This document shows, one piece after another, positions 41,149 through 50,074 of a stretch of 64,000 nt of DNA. The stretch spans positions 1-64,000 of the forward strand of contig NZ_JBHTLM010000014.1 of the NCBI RefSeq assembly GCF_042678945.1, written 5' to 3'. A program made the translations under genes and the position numbers. The notes beneath the pieces are model-generated. The model ran no database searches, had not been told where the DNA came from, and saw only the letters and a program-made list of their open reading frames with translations. Position 1 is the first letter of the stretch. Each line of letters begins with the position of its first letter. The stretch comes from Fontibacillus puldeungensis (GTDB lineage Bacteria; Bacillota; Bacilli; Paenibacillales; Paenibacillaceae).

Positions 41149-42158
41149 TACTCAAGCACCTCCACATCAAGATCGCGTTCTTTGAGAAGCGCAAGCGTCC
41201 GATCTACATCCGCACTGGCTCCTTCAAAGGAAACGGTAAGCTGACCGTACGGAACATCTTTAATCGTTGAAATCGTCCCTTGCAATATCGCAAAGTTGAC
41301 TCCCGTCTCTCTAACGACTTGAGACATTACCGATTCGTACGTCTTCGCCCCAAGGAACGTAATCTTCACAAGTCGTGTCCATTCCGGATGCGGTACCGAA
41401 GATGCAAGCTTGACGCCTTCTTCGCCTTCACGGTTAATGAATTCTCGCGTTACTGGATGCTTCGGTTTCAGGAATGTTTCAGTGACCGGTCCCTCTTCTA
41501 CAATGCCGCCCTGATGAATGACAGCGACCCGATCACAAATGCTTTGAATCACATGCATTTCGTGGGTGATCAGCAATATCGTTAAGCCAAATTTCTGATT
41601 AATGTCCAGCAGCAGCTTCAAAATCGAATCCGTGGTCTGTGGATCGAGTGCTGAGGTGGCTTCGTCACAGAGCAGTACATCCGGATCGCTGGCCAGTGCC
41701 CGGGCGATGCCTACCCGCTGCTTCTGCCCCCCGGATAGTTGGGACGGATATTTACTCTGATGCTCTTCCAGTCCAACCAGCACGAGCAGCTCATTGACTT
41801 TCTCCGCGATAGCCGCCTTCGGCGTTCCGATCAGCGTTAGCGGAAATGCGATGTTATCGTAAACAGTAGCCGATGATAACAGGTTAAAGTGCTGAAAGAT
41901 CATTCCGATTTTGCGGCGCTGCTGCTGCAGTTCGCGTTTGCTGAGATTTGTCAGCTCTATGCCATTCACCCAAACTTCGCCTTCGGTTGGGCGCTCCAGC
42001 AAATTTATACATCGGATCAGTGTACTTTTCCCTGCACCGGAGTGGCCGATGACACCAAATATTTCACCTTTGCCAATGGTTAGATTTAACCCGGACAAAG
42101 CGGTTGTTGTCGTCTTCTTGCCGCCATACGTCTTGGTGATTCCTTTAAGTTCTATCAA
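41148..42158 (-). CDS. metN: Methionine ABC transporter ATP-binding protein
   Basis: A 336-residue ATPase of the methionine importer. Walker A is GHSGAGKST, the signature LSGGQKQR and Walker B VLLCDEATSALD. The C-terminal NIL domain (about 260-336) binds methionine and inhibits transport in relatives. The start is TTG at 42158 with GGAGG 9 bp upstream. The open frame runs further upstream to 42368, but that part is the SAM riboswitch and its terminator and is not protein. First gene of the operon. Confidence 0.95.
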   Translation of the reverse strand: MIELKGITKTYGGKKTTTTALSGLNLTIGKGEIFGVIGHSGAGKSTLIRCINLLERPTEGEVWVNGIELTNLSKRELQQQRRKIGMIFQHFNLLSSATVYDNIAFPLTLIGTPKAAIAEKVNELLVLVGLEEHQSKYPSQLSGGQKQRVGIARALASDPDVLLCDEATSALDPQTTDSILKLLLDINQKFGLTILLITHEMHVIQSICDRVAVIHQGGIVEEGPVTETFLKPKHPVTREFINREGEEGVKLASSVPHPEWTRLVKITFLGAKTYESVMSQVVRETGVNFAILQGTISTIKDVPYGQLTVSFEGASADVDRTLALLKERDLDVEVLE

Positions 42159-42187
42159 CCTGACAAGCCTCCGTTCTAGTATAAAGA

Positions 42188-42228
42188 TCAAAAAAGAAAG
42201 AGCCCTCGACAGAATCAAAGGGCTCTTT
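42188..42228 (-). terminator. Terminator of the SAM riboswitch leader
   Basis: On the minus strand AAAGAGCCCT and AGGGCTCTTT pair around a 12-base loop and are followed by CTTTTTTG. It lies between the aptamer and metN. Confidence 0.9.
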
Positions 42229-42239
42229 ACGTAAAGACA

Positions 42240-42398
42240 CTGCCTTCTCATCTGCCAAAACTGCTGCACCGTGTACAGAACAGTTTTGAAGGAATTAGCA
42301 CCATGACACTCGCCACAGAATACGGTTATCCACACCGCACTGCGTACGAATCGGTTGCTGGGCTTCATCGGGCCTTTCCCTCCGCCTCTCTTGATAAG
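42240..42398 (-). ncRNA. SAM-I (S-box) riboswitch
   Basis: On the minus strand the conserved S-box segments appear in order: CTTATCAAGAGAGGCGGAGG, GAAAGGCCCGATGAAGCCC, AGCAACC, GGTGCTAATTCC and the closing AGATGAGAAG. Binding of S-adenosylmethionine should favour the downstream terminator and shut off metNIQ. Confidence 0.96.
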
Positions 42399-42453
42399 AA
42401 AAATATGAAATTATATGAAAGTCGTTCTCATGTATTTTCTGAAACTATTGCTC

Positions 42454-42482
42454 AGTATAATGACTTTCTATGGTTTTGTCAA
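42454..42482 (-). promoter_or_regulatory. Promoter of the metNIQ leader
   Basis: Minus-strand TTGACA (42482-42477, perfect), a 17-bp spacer and TATACT (42459-42454). Confidence 0.85.
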
Positions 42483-42503
42483 AGGGAAAAATAGAGTTTT
42501 TCG

Positions 42504-43223
42504 TTATGATTGAGCCGTTAATTTCTTCCACCTGCGATTGGTGTAGTCAAAAACCGTAAAATACGTCTCGCATACCATGCGGTAGCCCTGCTCCAAATCG
42601 CGAATATGAACGTCTAGGTCCTCCAGTTCGATTTTGCCGAATAAGGCTTGATGTCGCTGCCACAAATCGTCTCTCATTTCCGAATTCATGTAATGAATTT
42701 CGGTATTCCGGCGTCGCCGTAAAACGCCCAGCGCTTCCCGGTATTCTTCCTTAATCGCAATTAATCGATTGCCTAGCTCAGGATGCACCTTCAAATAAGA
42801 GAACTGACGCAGCACGGTAAAATAAGAAAAACGCGCCTTCACCTTGGAGGTATGCAGATTATAAACCTCGTTTAACACCGTACCAAGTTTATCCAGAGCC
42901 GAGAACACGCGGATAAATCCGTCTTTATAAAAATATACATATCTGGCGTAATTATTCCGTTCTTCGTGACTCATATCTTCTACGTAATCCGTCGTTACTT
43001 TATTTCGAAAATAAGTTGCCGCAAACAGGCACTCTTCCAGCTCATAGAGTGAGGAAATCAGGCCGTGCGTCCATATTTCCAGCTTGCGATAATCATGGGT
43101 AGGGTCCTGATGCAGCTCGATTTCCTTCTCCAGCAGCCTGGTCGTTTGCTCCATGGCATCCATGGTTTCAGCCAGCCGGCCCTCATTTTGTCTTGGCGGT
43201 TCTCCTAGTAGGCTTCGCAGCAT
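42504..43223 (-). CDS. HEPN-domain protein of the Cthe_2314 type
   Basis: A 239-residue helical protein that resembles the Cthe_2314 family of HEPN domains. The candidate RNase motif Rx4H is RRRNTEIHYM (Arg172, Asn173, His177), the usual polar residue following the arginine. Earlier helices include SSLYELEECLFAATYFRNKV. No nucleotidyltransferase antitoxin gene is adjacent, so a classical HEPN-MNT pair is not supported. The ATG at 43223 lies 14 bp after the ubiD stop with a weak GGGG site; a longer frame overlaps ubiD. It is likely cotranscribed with ubiD. The role is unknown. Confidence 0.7.
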   Translation of the reverse strand: MLRSLLGEPPRQNEGRLAETMDAMEQTTRLLEKEIELHQDPTHDYRKLEIWTHGLISSLYELEECLFAATYFRNKVTTDYVEDMSHEERNNYARYVYFYKDGFIRVFSALDKLGTVLNEVYNLHTSKVKARFSYFTVLRQFSYLKVHPELGNRLIAIKEEYREALGVLRRRRNTEIHYMNSEMRDDLWQRHQALFGKIELEDLDVHIRDLEQGYRMVCETYFTVFDYTNRRWKKLTAQS

Positions 43224-43237
43224 TTGTTTTCCCCGTT

Positions 43238-45004
43238 TCACGCAAAGTATGTTTTCCAACGCTCATCCACCATTTGCACGATATCTTCCCGCGGGAACAA
43301 TTCATCAGGATACCCCGGCTTCATCCGGGCATCGATGACGATTGGAAGGCTGTATGCCAAGTGGTGCTGCCGCACCTCAGCCGCCGCATAAATGTCGTCC
43401 GCCGGATTAAAGCGCGTAAATACCGTCCACAAGAAGGACGTCTGATTTTGTACCACTGCAGCCGCATCGTCTACGAGGACAACAAGCGGCCAGGACGTAC
43501 CCCGTTCACGAAGCCGACCTAGCAGCCGCTGTGCCAGCTCCGGTTCCTCTGCGAAGGAAGCTCCTGAAACGACGAGGCATCCATCATGGAAAACCTCAAT
43601 TCGGTCAATCTCGGCTAATTCACCTTCATCATAAGCTTTAGGGAGCTCGCGTACCGGCTCGCCCACTCCGATTAAGATGGCCTTACTGCCATGATTCAGC
43701 TTTCGCCCAGTATAGTCAAGGGTATCATGAGAAGTGTTATTCAGAATAAACAAATCTGTCTGCGGATTAAACCGCTCCAGTACAGTTTTAAGCAGCAAGC
43801 GGAAGTCAGCCAAGTCGACCAGCTTGTCCGTTAGCATAAGAATCTTCGTTAGCGACAGTTGACCTTCACCCAAAATTCGGAACGCTGATACAAGCGCCTC
43901 GCGGGAATAGCTTTCCCGAACGACCGCAGAGCTAAGCGCATGGAAGCCACTTTCGGCATAAGTCCAAAGTGACCGGACATTCGGCATCACAATCGGGAAG
44001 GCAGGGGAGAGCAGCTTTTGCAAAAAGTCGCCCAAATAGTAGTCTTCCTGACGAGGTTTGCCGACAATCGTCGCCGGATAAATCGCATCCTTGCGGTGCC
44101 ACATATGATTCACATGCAAAACCGGAAAGTCATGCTGCAAGGAATAATAACCGAAATGGTCGCCGAAAGGCCCCTCTAAACGACGTTCATGCGGCGGCAC
44201 AAGACCGGAAATGGCAAATTCCGATTCGGCAGGAATCCGGTGTCCGCCAAGTGGATTTTCCGCCATAGGCAGCTTTTCGCCAAGGATAAATGAAGCGACC
44301 AGCAGCTCCGACAAATGCTCGGGAACCGGTGAAATTGCAGAGGCAATCATCGCTGGAGGGCCGCCAATGAACACAGAGACCGGAAGCGGCTCGCCGCGTT
44401 TCTCAGCCTCATGGTAGTGGAAACCACCGCCTTTTTGAATTTGCCAATGCACGCCGGTCGTTTGGTCATCATACAGCTGAATCCGGTACATACCGAGATT
44501 GTTCTCCTTCGGCTGGAGCGGATTTTCAGTATAAACGAGCGGCAGTGTTATAAACGGGCCACCATCCTTCTGCCAGCTTGTTACCCTTGGAAGTTCCTTT
44601 AAAGGTGACTCGGTTTTACATACCTTCAGGATCGGGGCATCGCTTTTGGATACGGTTTTCATCCCTACCTTTAGCACTTCCCGAATAAGACCACGCTCAT
44701 TCCAAATCGCCTTAGGCGATGGAGGGAGCAGCTTGTTAATCGCCCCGACCAATTGGTTGGCCAGCTTCTCCGGACGGGTACCGAAAGCCATCTCCACACG
44801 CCGGATTGTCCCGAACAAATTAGTCGCTACAGGAAAAGGCGTTCCCTTAACGTTAGTAAATAGCAGTGCTGGTCCACCTTCATCAATGACCCGGCGATGA
44901 ATTTCGGCGAGCTCCAAATAAGGATCCACCGGGGTATCGATCACCGCCAGTTCGTTTTCTTTCCGCAGTGCATCGATCCATTGACGTAAATTTTTATAGC
45001 TCAT
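43238..45004 (-). CDS. UbiD-family decarboxylase (candidate menaquinone-pathway enzyme)
   Basis: A 588-residue decarboxylase of the UbiD family, which uses prenylated FMN to remove an aromatic carboxyl group. The family starts with LRQWIDALRKENELAVID and shows the central blocks GMYRIQLYDDQTTGVHWQ and EFAISGLVPPHERRLEGPFGDHFGYY in overlapping parts, with the glutamates of the active site. Length is at the upper end of the menaquinone-biosynthesis branch. As this organism has MqnE, this may be the MqnL-type decarboxylase of the futalosine route. AGGAGG precedes the ATG. Confidence 0.88.
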   Translation of the reverse strand: MSYKNLRQWIDALRKENELAVIDTPVDPYLELAEIHRRVIDEGGPALLFTNVKGTPFPVATNLFGTIRRVEMAFGTRPEKLANQLVGAINKLLPPSPKAIWNERGLIREVLKVGMKTVSKSDAPILKVCKTESPLKELPRVTSWQKDGGPFITLPLVYTENPLQPKENNLGMYRIQLYDDQTTGVHWQIQKGGGFHYHEAEKRGEPLPVSVFIGGPPAMIASAISPVPEHLSELLVASFILGEKLPMAENPLGGHRIPAESEFAISGLVPPHERRLEGPFGDHFGYYSLQHDFPVLHVNHMWHRKDAIYPATIVGKPRQEDYYLGDFLQKLLSPAFPIVMPNVRSLWTYAESGFHALSSAVVRESYSREALVSAFRILGEGQLSLTKILMLTDKLVDLADFRLLLKTVLERFNPQTDLFILNNTSHDTLDYTGRKLNHGSKAILIGVGEPVRELPKAYDEGELAEIDRIEVFHDGCLVVSGASFAEEPELAQRLLGRLRERGTSWPLVVLVDDAAAVVQNQTSFLWTVFTRFNPADDIYAAAEVRQHHLAYSLPIVIDARMKPGYPDELFPREDIVQMVDERWKTYFA

Positions 45005-45171
45005 ATTTATATTCCTCCTAAGAAACAGGCCGCTAAAGATGCAAACAATAAGTACTCGAAAAGTACTCGAAAAAAGTATACCTTCTCAAGAGGCCGCTTG
45101 GGTTCACCTTTAATGTACAGATTGATGACAATCAGCCGAATCACACAATTCAATATTTAGATATAGCCGCT

Positions 45172-46143
45172 TTAGATAACTTTCTGTACGTTTTCTTGAA
45201 TCGTTTGCGGTACGCGGCTAAGCTGCCATGTCCGCACACTTAAGTAGCATAACACTCCAAATAAGGAGGCCAAAACGACGATATGCGCAAGCGAGGCAAA
45301 TAGAAATACATGATAATTGCCTAGCGTAAACACGATAGACGCCCCCGTGAGCACTTGAACGATAACAAGGATAGTCGCGGCAACTCCCAGCTTGCGAATT
45401 TCCGGATGATCCGGATGCCTGCGAAAGGCAAAGTGGCCAACCGTTAAAATCACTATGAATAAAACAGCCGCAGCAACCCGGTGCATAAAAGCAATGCCGA
45501 CGCCGCCTGACAGCTCGGGAATGAGTCGTCCATTGCAAAGCGGCCAACCGGTACAGCCCCCCGCCGAATTCGTATGGCTTACATAGGCTCCGAGATATAC
45601 GACGATATACGTATACCCGGTGGCAAACCAGATTAAATTGCGAAACGCTTTCGAGACTTGGGGAAGAAATTGAGTCGGTTCCTGCACATTTGCAGCATTC
45701 TCACGTCTTTCCTCCTCACGGATGCCTAAAGCGAGCATGATTGAACTGGCAAACGCGATAAGCGAAAAACCGAAATGCAGTGCCATCACCGCAGAGGAAG
45801 CAGGGTAAACCACCGCCATCGCTCCCATAAACGCTTGAATCATCACAAAGATCAAAGCGAGAAGCGAATAGATCTGCAAGTCCTTACGATGTTTCCGGTA
45901 CAGCCAAAAAGCAACAAACGCAGCCAGCGAGAATAAGCCGGCAGCGCCGCTAATCGCCCTGTGAGAATATTCGATCATTGAGGCCAGGGTGTGCGCGGGG
46001 ATAAACTTTCCATGGCATAGCGGCCATTCGTTGCCGCAGCCTAAACCGGACTCCGTTTTCGTGACAACGCTTCCTCCCAGTGTCGCCAAAAACATAATTA
46101 GGCAGGAAGCGAAGCTGAGCCATTTCAATTGTTTCGTATTCAA
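45172..46143 (-). CDS. ctaA: Heme A synthase CtaA
   Basis: A membrane enzyme of about 323 residues that oxidises heme O to heme A for cytochrome oxidase. Eight hydrophobic helices form two similar halves. Heme ligand histidines appear in EYSHRAISG, LHFGFSL, MHRVAAAV and LAHIVVL, and cysteine pairs in the loops GCGNEWPLCHGK and GGCTGWPLCNGR. The TTG at 46143 has AAAGGTG about 8 bp upstream; a GTG at 46152 is too close to that site. CtaB, which makes heme O, lies at 62633, apart from ctaA. Confidence 0.92.
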   Translation of the reverse strand: MNTKQLKWLSFASCLIMFLATLGGSVVTKTESGLGCGNEWPLCHGKFIPAHTLASMIEYSHRAISGAAGLFSLAAFVAFWLYRKHRKDLQIYSLLALIFVMIQAFMGAMAVVYPASSAVMALHFGFSLIAFASSIMLALGIREEERRENAANVQEPTQFLPQVSKAFRNLIWFATGYTYIVVYLGAYVSHTNSAGGCTGWPLCNGRLIPELSGGVGIAFMHRVAAAVLFIVILTVGHFAFRRHPDHPEIRKLGVAATILVIVQVLTGASIVFTLGNYHVFLFASLAHIVVLASLFGVLCYLSVRTWQLSRVPQTIQENVQKVI

Positions 46144-46282
46144 ACGGTTCACACCTTTGTCTAAAAATGGTTCACCCTATCATCATGGAGTCGTGGATTA
46201 TTCTAGTAAATCCATTCCATTATAACCGATCAAGCAACCACTTTCATAGGTAGAACCCGATAAATTGTTCCAAAACGTACAT

Positions 46283-46311
46283 CGCCGCCCAACAATATTG
46301 GACGGCGATGT
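46283..46311. other. Perfect-type hairpin downstream of the thioredoxin-like gene
   Basis: ATCGCCGCCCAA and TTGGACGGCGAT pair with one G-U/mismatch around CAATA. No T run follows on either strand, so it may be a weak terminator or mRNA end protector. Confidence 0.5.
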
Positions 46312-46339
46312 GATTAATGATGCTGCGCGGGCAGATGGT

Positions 46340-46702
46340 TTATTCTTTTCTTTCGGCCGTATCGTGAAGCGCATTGTACACGTCCAATGCACGGTCCAGG
46401 AAATCCTCGATTTCCTGCCGCGATTTCCGCAGCTTGTTTACGAACCGGACGAGTTCCCGTCCATCGGTGTATGCGACGAAGCTTGGTATGCCGAGGATGT
46501 TTTGCTCTTGGCTTACGTCTCCCACTTGATCAACGTCTACTTCGATCAAAGTCAAGCGGCCGGAATATTTCTCTTCAACCTCCGGCATAAACGGATCTAT
46601 AAATTTACAGTCCCCGCACCAGTCTGCTTTAAAGACAGCAACGACTAAGCGGCTGCTTTGGATGCTCACTTGAAATTGTTCAGGTGATGTAACTTTTTCC
46701 AT
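46340..46702 (-). CDS. Thioredoxin-like protein with WCGDC active site
   Basis: A 120-residue thioredoxin-fold protein similar to Bacillus YtpP and relatives. The active site is ADWCGDCKFIDP (about 28-39), with aspartate where thioredoxin has proline, and the cis-proline is in LGIPSFVAY (about 72-80). It is distinct from TrxA at 23039. The ATG at 46702 is chosen over 46747 because purine-rich GGGAAGGA lies directly before it and the first 15 residues of the longer form are highly charged. Probably a cytosolic reductase or chaperone; the partner is unknown. Confidence 0.85.
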   Translation of the reverse strand: MEKVTSPEQFQVSIQSSRLVVAVFKADWCGDCKFIDPFMPEVEEKYSGRLTLIEVDVDQVGDVSQEQNILGIPSFVAYTDGRELVRFVNKLRKSRQEIEDFLDRALDVYNALHDTAERKE

Positions 46703-46799
46703 AATCCTTCCCTTCCTTTCCTTATCGTTCTTCTTTAAGTCAACCAAAACCGGGAGTGGAAGTCAAACTTTCCGGACATACTTGGAATAAAAAGGGCCA

Positions 46800-48239
46800 A
46801 TGTTCAGAACATTATTTTCAGCAATAGAGAGGATGAACGCAGGAGCCATGAAGAAGCGTTCCCGCTATACTGCCGCAAAATCATCTGCAGCCGGATTTAC
46901 CGAAATGATATTCCGTCTGCCTGCCGCTTTAGGACTAATATTAAAGAGTAAGGCCGCCTCATATGCTGATTCATCCAAGCTTAGAGAGGAGCGTCTTTCG
47001 ATCCCTTGGAATGAATCCGCCGCGCGAACGGTCATTAATGAAATCGAAGATATGCTGCGTCGCGGCATTTCGGCGAGGCCTGTCGGGGAGGAGAAATGGA
47101 GCACCGAGGATCTGAAGCTTGTCCGGGAAATAGACGATATATGCAGTCGTGCGGGGGCAAACAACATAACACGGACCGAAGCTTATCTTGAGTGTTATCA
47201 AAATTACCCTGAGCTGCATTGGGCTTTTCTGGCTCATATGGTCTCCCGAAACGCCGGTTGGAATATGACCGACCTGCAGAGCAGTCGGATGACCGATGTA
47301 TTGACTCCCGAGGAAAAGCGGATGATTTATCGTTTTTTAGAGCGAAGCAATGCCTTGATCTTTCAGGATGCCTACCCGCAGCTGATGCTGTATATGAAAA
47401 GTCGAGAGCTCGGAGCAAGCCGGTTCCATTTGCTTTCTCATTTTCACGTGTCTCAGTTCATGCGGCCCTTCTGGGAACGCTTCTGGATCGACCGAGACAG
47501 CGCCTTGCTTACCGTTGGGTTGATTATCAATGAACAGAATTATATCGAAAAACGGGTTGTTCGCCATCCCTACTTTCAGAAAAATGTAACCGGCAAAGCC
47601 AATCTTCATTTGTTTACCTTGGCCGGCTTGAACCAAGTTGTTTTTCCGCTGCTGGAGGACGGTGCGGGAAGCGAGGAGGCTGAGGTGGGAGAAAACAGGA
47701 GCGAAGGGGCTGGCGTTGAGGAGCGGGCTGTACGCCGCAGCGACCCAGGCAGCTGCGCGGAGAACGCCGCGGTCCGCCGACTCGCCGGACGAACCGTCTC
47801 CGACTTCGGCAGCCTGCCGGCCCGGATCGCGTTAGGCAAAGGCCTATACGCGATGCTGATGGGCCTGCGCGCCGTGCGCAGCGGCGCGGAGCGCTTCGCC
47901 GCAAGCGTGCCGCATAGCGGCTCGCGCGCGGATTATTGGCCGGACTTGTTCACGGCCAATATGGAAAAAGCTCTGACCGCCAAGGTGCAGGGGTCAGAGC
48001 TTCTGGGGGGCGAGACGCTGCCCGCGGGCCAGCGTCTCTATAGCCCCAAGCTGCTAAGCGCTTGGGGCGACACGCCCTATGAGCCAATCTCCCGTGAAGA
48101 TTGGCTCAAGGACCACAGCGCGCTGGACGGCATCAGCGCGCCGCAGGCGCCGTTCCTGTGCGACATCAGTCGCGAGCACAGGAACGGCATCCTCAAGACC
48201 GCACTCGCGCACGATGCGGTCTCGGATGCAGGCGAATAG
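46800..48239 (+). CDS. DUF2515 family protein (YppC-like)
   Basis: A 479-residue protein whose first two thirds match DUF2515: NNITRTEAYLECYQNYPELH, then LAHMVSRNAGWNMTDLQ and FLERSNALIFQDAYPQLMLY. The function of the family is unknown. From about residue 288 (47660) the composition changes: a low-complexity stretch (GAGSEEAEVGENRSEGAGVE) is followed by a GC-rich, alanine- and arginine-rich region to the end, where several frames are open at once. AAAGGG lies close before the ATG; a later ATG is possible. It converges on the flippase gene. Confidence 0.75.
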   Translation: MFRTLFSAIERMNAGAMKKRSRYTAAKSSAAGFTEMIFRLPAALGLILKSKAASYADSSKLREERLSIPWNESAARTVINEIEDMLRRGISARPVGEEKWSTEDLKLVREIDDICSRAGANNITRTEAYLECYQNYPELHWAFLAHMVSRNAGWNMTDLQSSRMTDVLTPEEKRMIYRFLERSNALIFQDAYPQLMLYMKSRELGASRFHLLSHFHVSQFMRPFWERFWIDRDSALLTVGLIINEQNYIEKRVVRHPYFQKNVTGKANLHLFTLAGLNQVVFPLLEDGAGSEEAEVGENRSEGAGVEERAVRRSDPGSCAENAAVRRLAGRTVSDFGSLPARIALGKGLYAMLMGLRAVRSGAERFAASVPHSGSRADYWPDLFTANMEKALTAKVQGSELLGGETLPAGQRLYSPKLLSAWGDTPYEPISREDWLKDHSALDGISAPQAPFLCDISREHRNGILKTALAHDAVSDAGE

Positions 48240-48333
48240 CGCAGCTCGCCTGCCGCACCCCAACATCCGCCTGCTTCGGGCGGATGTCCGCCGCTTCTAC
48301 TTTGCCGCTGCTTTCCTTGCCTCCCTGTGCCGG

Positions 48334-49971
48334 TCAGCCGCGTTCCACGCCGCCTCCGCGCTGCAGCTTCATCAAGGGCATCAGCAGCTTGCGAAGCGGC
48401 GCCGGATAGCTGTCCAGCTCATCCTTGCGAACGACACGCAGGACGATCAGCATAACCGGGTATAGCACAAGAATACCCAATCCCACGATGCAGCAGGTCA
48501 AGAAGAAGGCGATCCGACCTGGCATGAACGCTACCATCTGAATGCCGGCTTGGTTGAGGCCATATCCGATCCCACCCAGCGCGATGATGGTGACAAAGAA
48601 GCCTGTCCAACGATTTCCCATGATCGAGAACGGCACGATGATCTTCATCGCCCGCAAATTGAGCAACGTAATGACGAAGAAACAAAGGCCAGTCGCCGTG
48701 ATGATGCCATAGATTCCCCAAAACTGGGCCAGCACAATGCTGGCTACTAATTTCACAAGAATTCCGATGGCGACATGAATCATTGATAAATTGGTCTTGT
48801 TGATGCCCAGCAGAATCGAGTTGCTCGTCATCATCGTAATTTGGAAGATGGTCGCAAATGTTAACAGGGCGACGATACTGCTGCCGTCTCTCGTACTAAA
48901 CAACAAACCGTTGACCGAATAAGCCGCCGTGCCCAGCGCGAGAATAATCGGCATCCCCGTCAGGACGGATATCCGCATCGCCAGTGTAACCTGCCGCTGC
49001 AAATGCTCCTCATCCTTGCGGGCAAAAGCCGCTGAAATGATCGGCACCAGAGATTGGCTGAGAGCAATAGCCAGTATAGGCGGAATGCCGGCAATCATCT
49101 GTGCGCGGTTTCCGAGAATCCCCAGAATGTAAGTGGCCTGATAGGATCCAAGCTGACCGCTCAGCAGCGGCTTCAGAATCGAATTGTCAATAAAGTTGAC
49201 GGCCGGCACCGCTAAAGCGGTCAGCACCATCGGAATCGACAATTTGAAAATCTCAGTATATATTTCCTTGTAGGATTGCTGTCTGTGATCGGACCAGCTA
49301 TGTCTATAGCTCACAGTTTCAGCCAGGTCTTTCTTTCTCAATTGATGGCTGTAATGCAACATGACCGCCAAGGCAGCCACCCCGCCAATCACCGCACCGA
49401 AGGTTGCTCCCGCCGCTATCTTTTCGCCGGAATATCCCCAGCTGTAAAACATAAACGCAAGAGCAATCCCGGTAGCCACTCGAACAATCTGTTCTATGAC
49501 CTGAGATACCCCTCCGGCGATCATAATATTTCGGCCCTGCAAGTAACCGCGAATCATGGCGATAATCGGAAAGATCAGCAAGGCGGGGGCCAGCGCACGA
49601 ATCGCAATAACCGATTCCGGCACGCCGGAACCTCGGGCATAATACGGTGCCAGCACGTACAGCAGCGCAAACATCACTACGCCGGCGATCAACGAAAAAA
49701 TCAGCGCCGCTATAAAGATTCTTCGGGCTTCATTCGGCCGGTTAAGCGCATGTCGCTCGGATACCATTTTGCTCAGCGTGCTCGGAATCCCCGCCGTAGC
49801 CAAAGTTAGCAGCATGAAATAGGCGGCGTTGGCTTGAGAATAGGAGGCGTTCCCGACATTACCCAGAATGTGCTCCAGCGGTACGCGCTGAAAGAGACCC
49901 AATACTCTGGCAATGAGCGCGGCTCCGGCCAGAATTAATGTACCTTTGACAAATGATTCTTTCTTGGACAA
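48334..49971 (-). CDS. SpoVB/MurJ-like polysaccharide or lipid II flippase
   Basis: A 545-residue membrane protein with about 14 helices of the MATE/PST (MVF) superfamily. The N-terminal block ALIARVLGLFQRVPLEHILG and the motifs TLSKMVSERHA and ARGYLQGR-like RGYLQGRNIM mark SpoVB/YtgP-type exporters that flip lipid-linked cell-wall precursors in spore formation or growth. Conserved arginines lie in helix 1 and the loops. The start is TTG at 49971 behind AAGGA. It is last in a co-oriented row with the DUF456 and HAD genes. Confidence 0.87.
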   Translation of the reverse strand: MSKKESFVKGTLILAGAALIARVLGLFQRVPLEHILGNVGNASYSQANAAYFMLLTLATAGIPSTLSKMVSERHALNRPNEARRIFIAALIFSLIAGVVMFALLYVLAPYYARGSGVPESVIAIRALAPALLIFPIIAMIRGYLQGRNIMIAGGVSQVIEQIVRVATGIALAFMFYSWGYSGEKIAAGATFGAVIGGVAALAVMLHYSHQLRKKDLAETVSYRHSWSDHRQQSYKEIYTEIFKLSIPMVLTALAVPAVNFIDNSILKPLLSGQLGSYQATYILGILGNRAQMIAGIPPILAIALSQSLVPIISAAFARKDEEHLQRQVTLAMRISVLTGMPIILALGTAAYSVNGLLFSTRDGSSIVALLTFATIFQITMMTSNSILLGINKTNLSMIHVAIGILVKLVASIVLAQFWGIYGIITATGLCFFVITLLNLRAMKIIVPFSIMGNRWTGFFVTIIALGGIGYGLNQAGIQMVAFMPGRIAFFLTCCIVGLGILVLYPVMLIVLRVVRKDELDSYPAPLRKLLMPLMKLQRGGGVERG

Positions 49972-50074
49972 AAAATATTCCTTCTTTCCCGGTAACCTGA
50001 TGTATAAGAGTAAATGACGGTTTGTAATAAGGCAAATTGAAATTTATACCGGTAAGGCTTTAACAACGAAAACG

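Noticed and set aside
42159..42368. N-terminal extension of MetN
   Set aside because: The extension is the SAM riboswitch and its terminator translated in frame; a good ribosome binding site precedes the TTG at 42158.
42504..43223. HEPN-MNT toxin-antitoxin pair
   Set aside because: No small nucleotidyltransferase or other antitoxin-like gene is adjacent.
47606..48465. Several overlapping frames on both strands in the GC-rich region
   Set aside because: High GC lowers stop-codon frequency in every frame. Only the DUF2515 frame continues from a recognisable domain.
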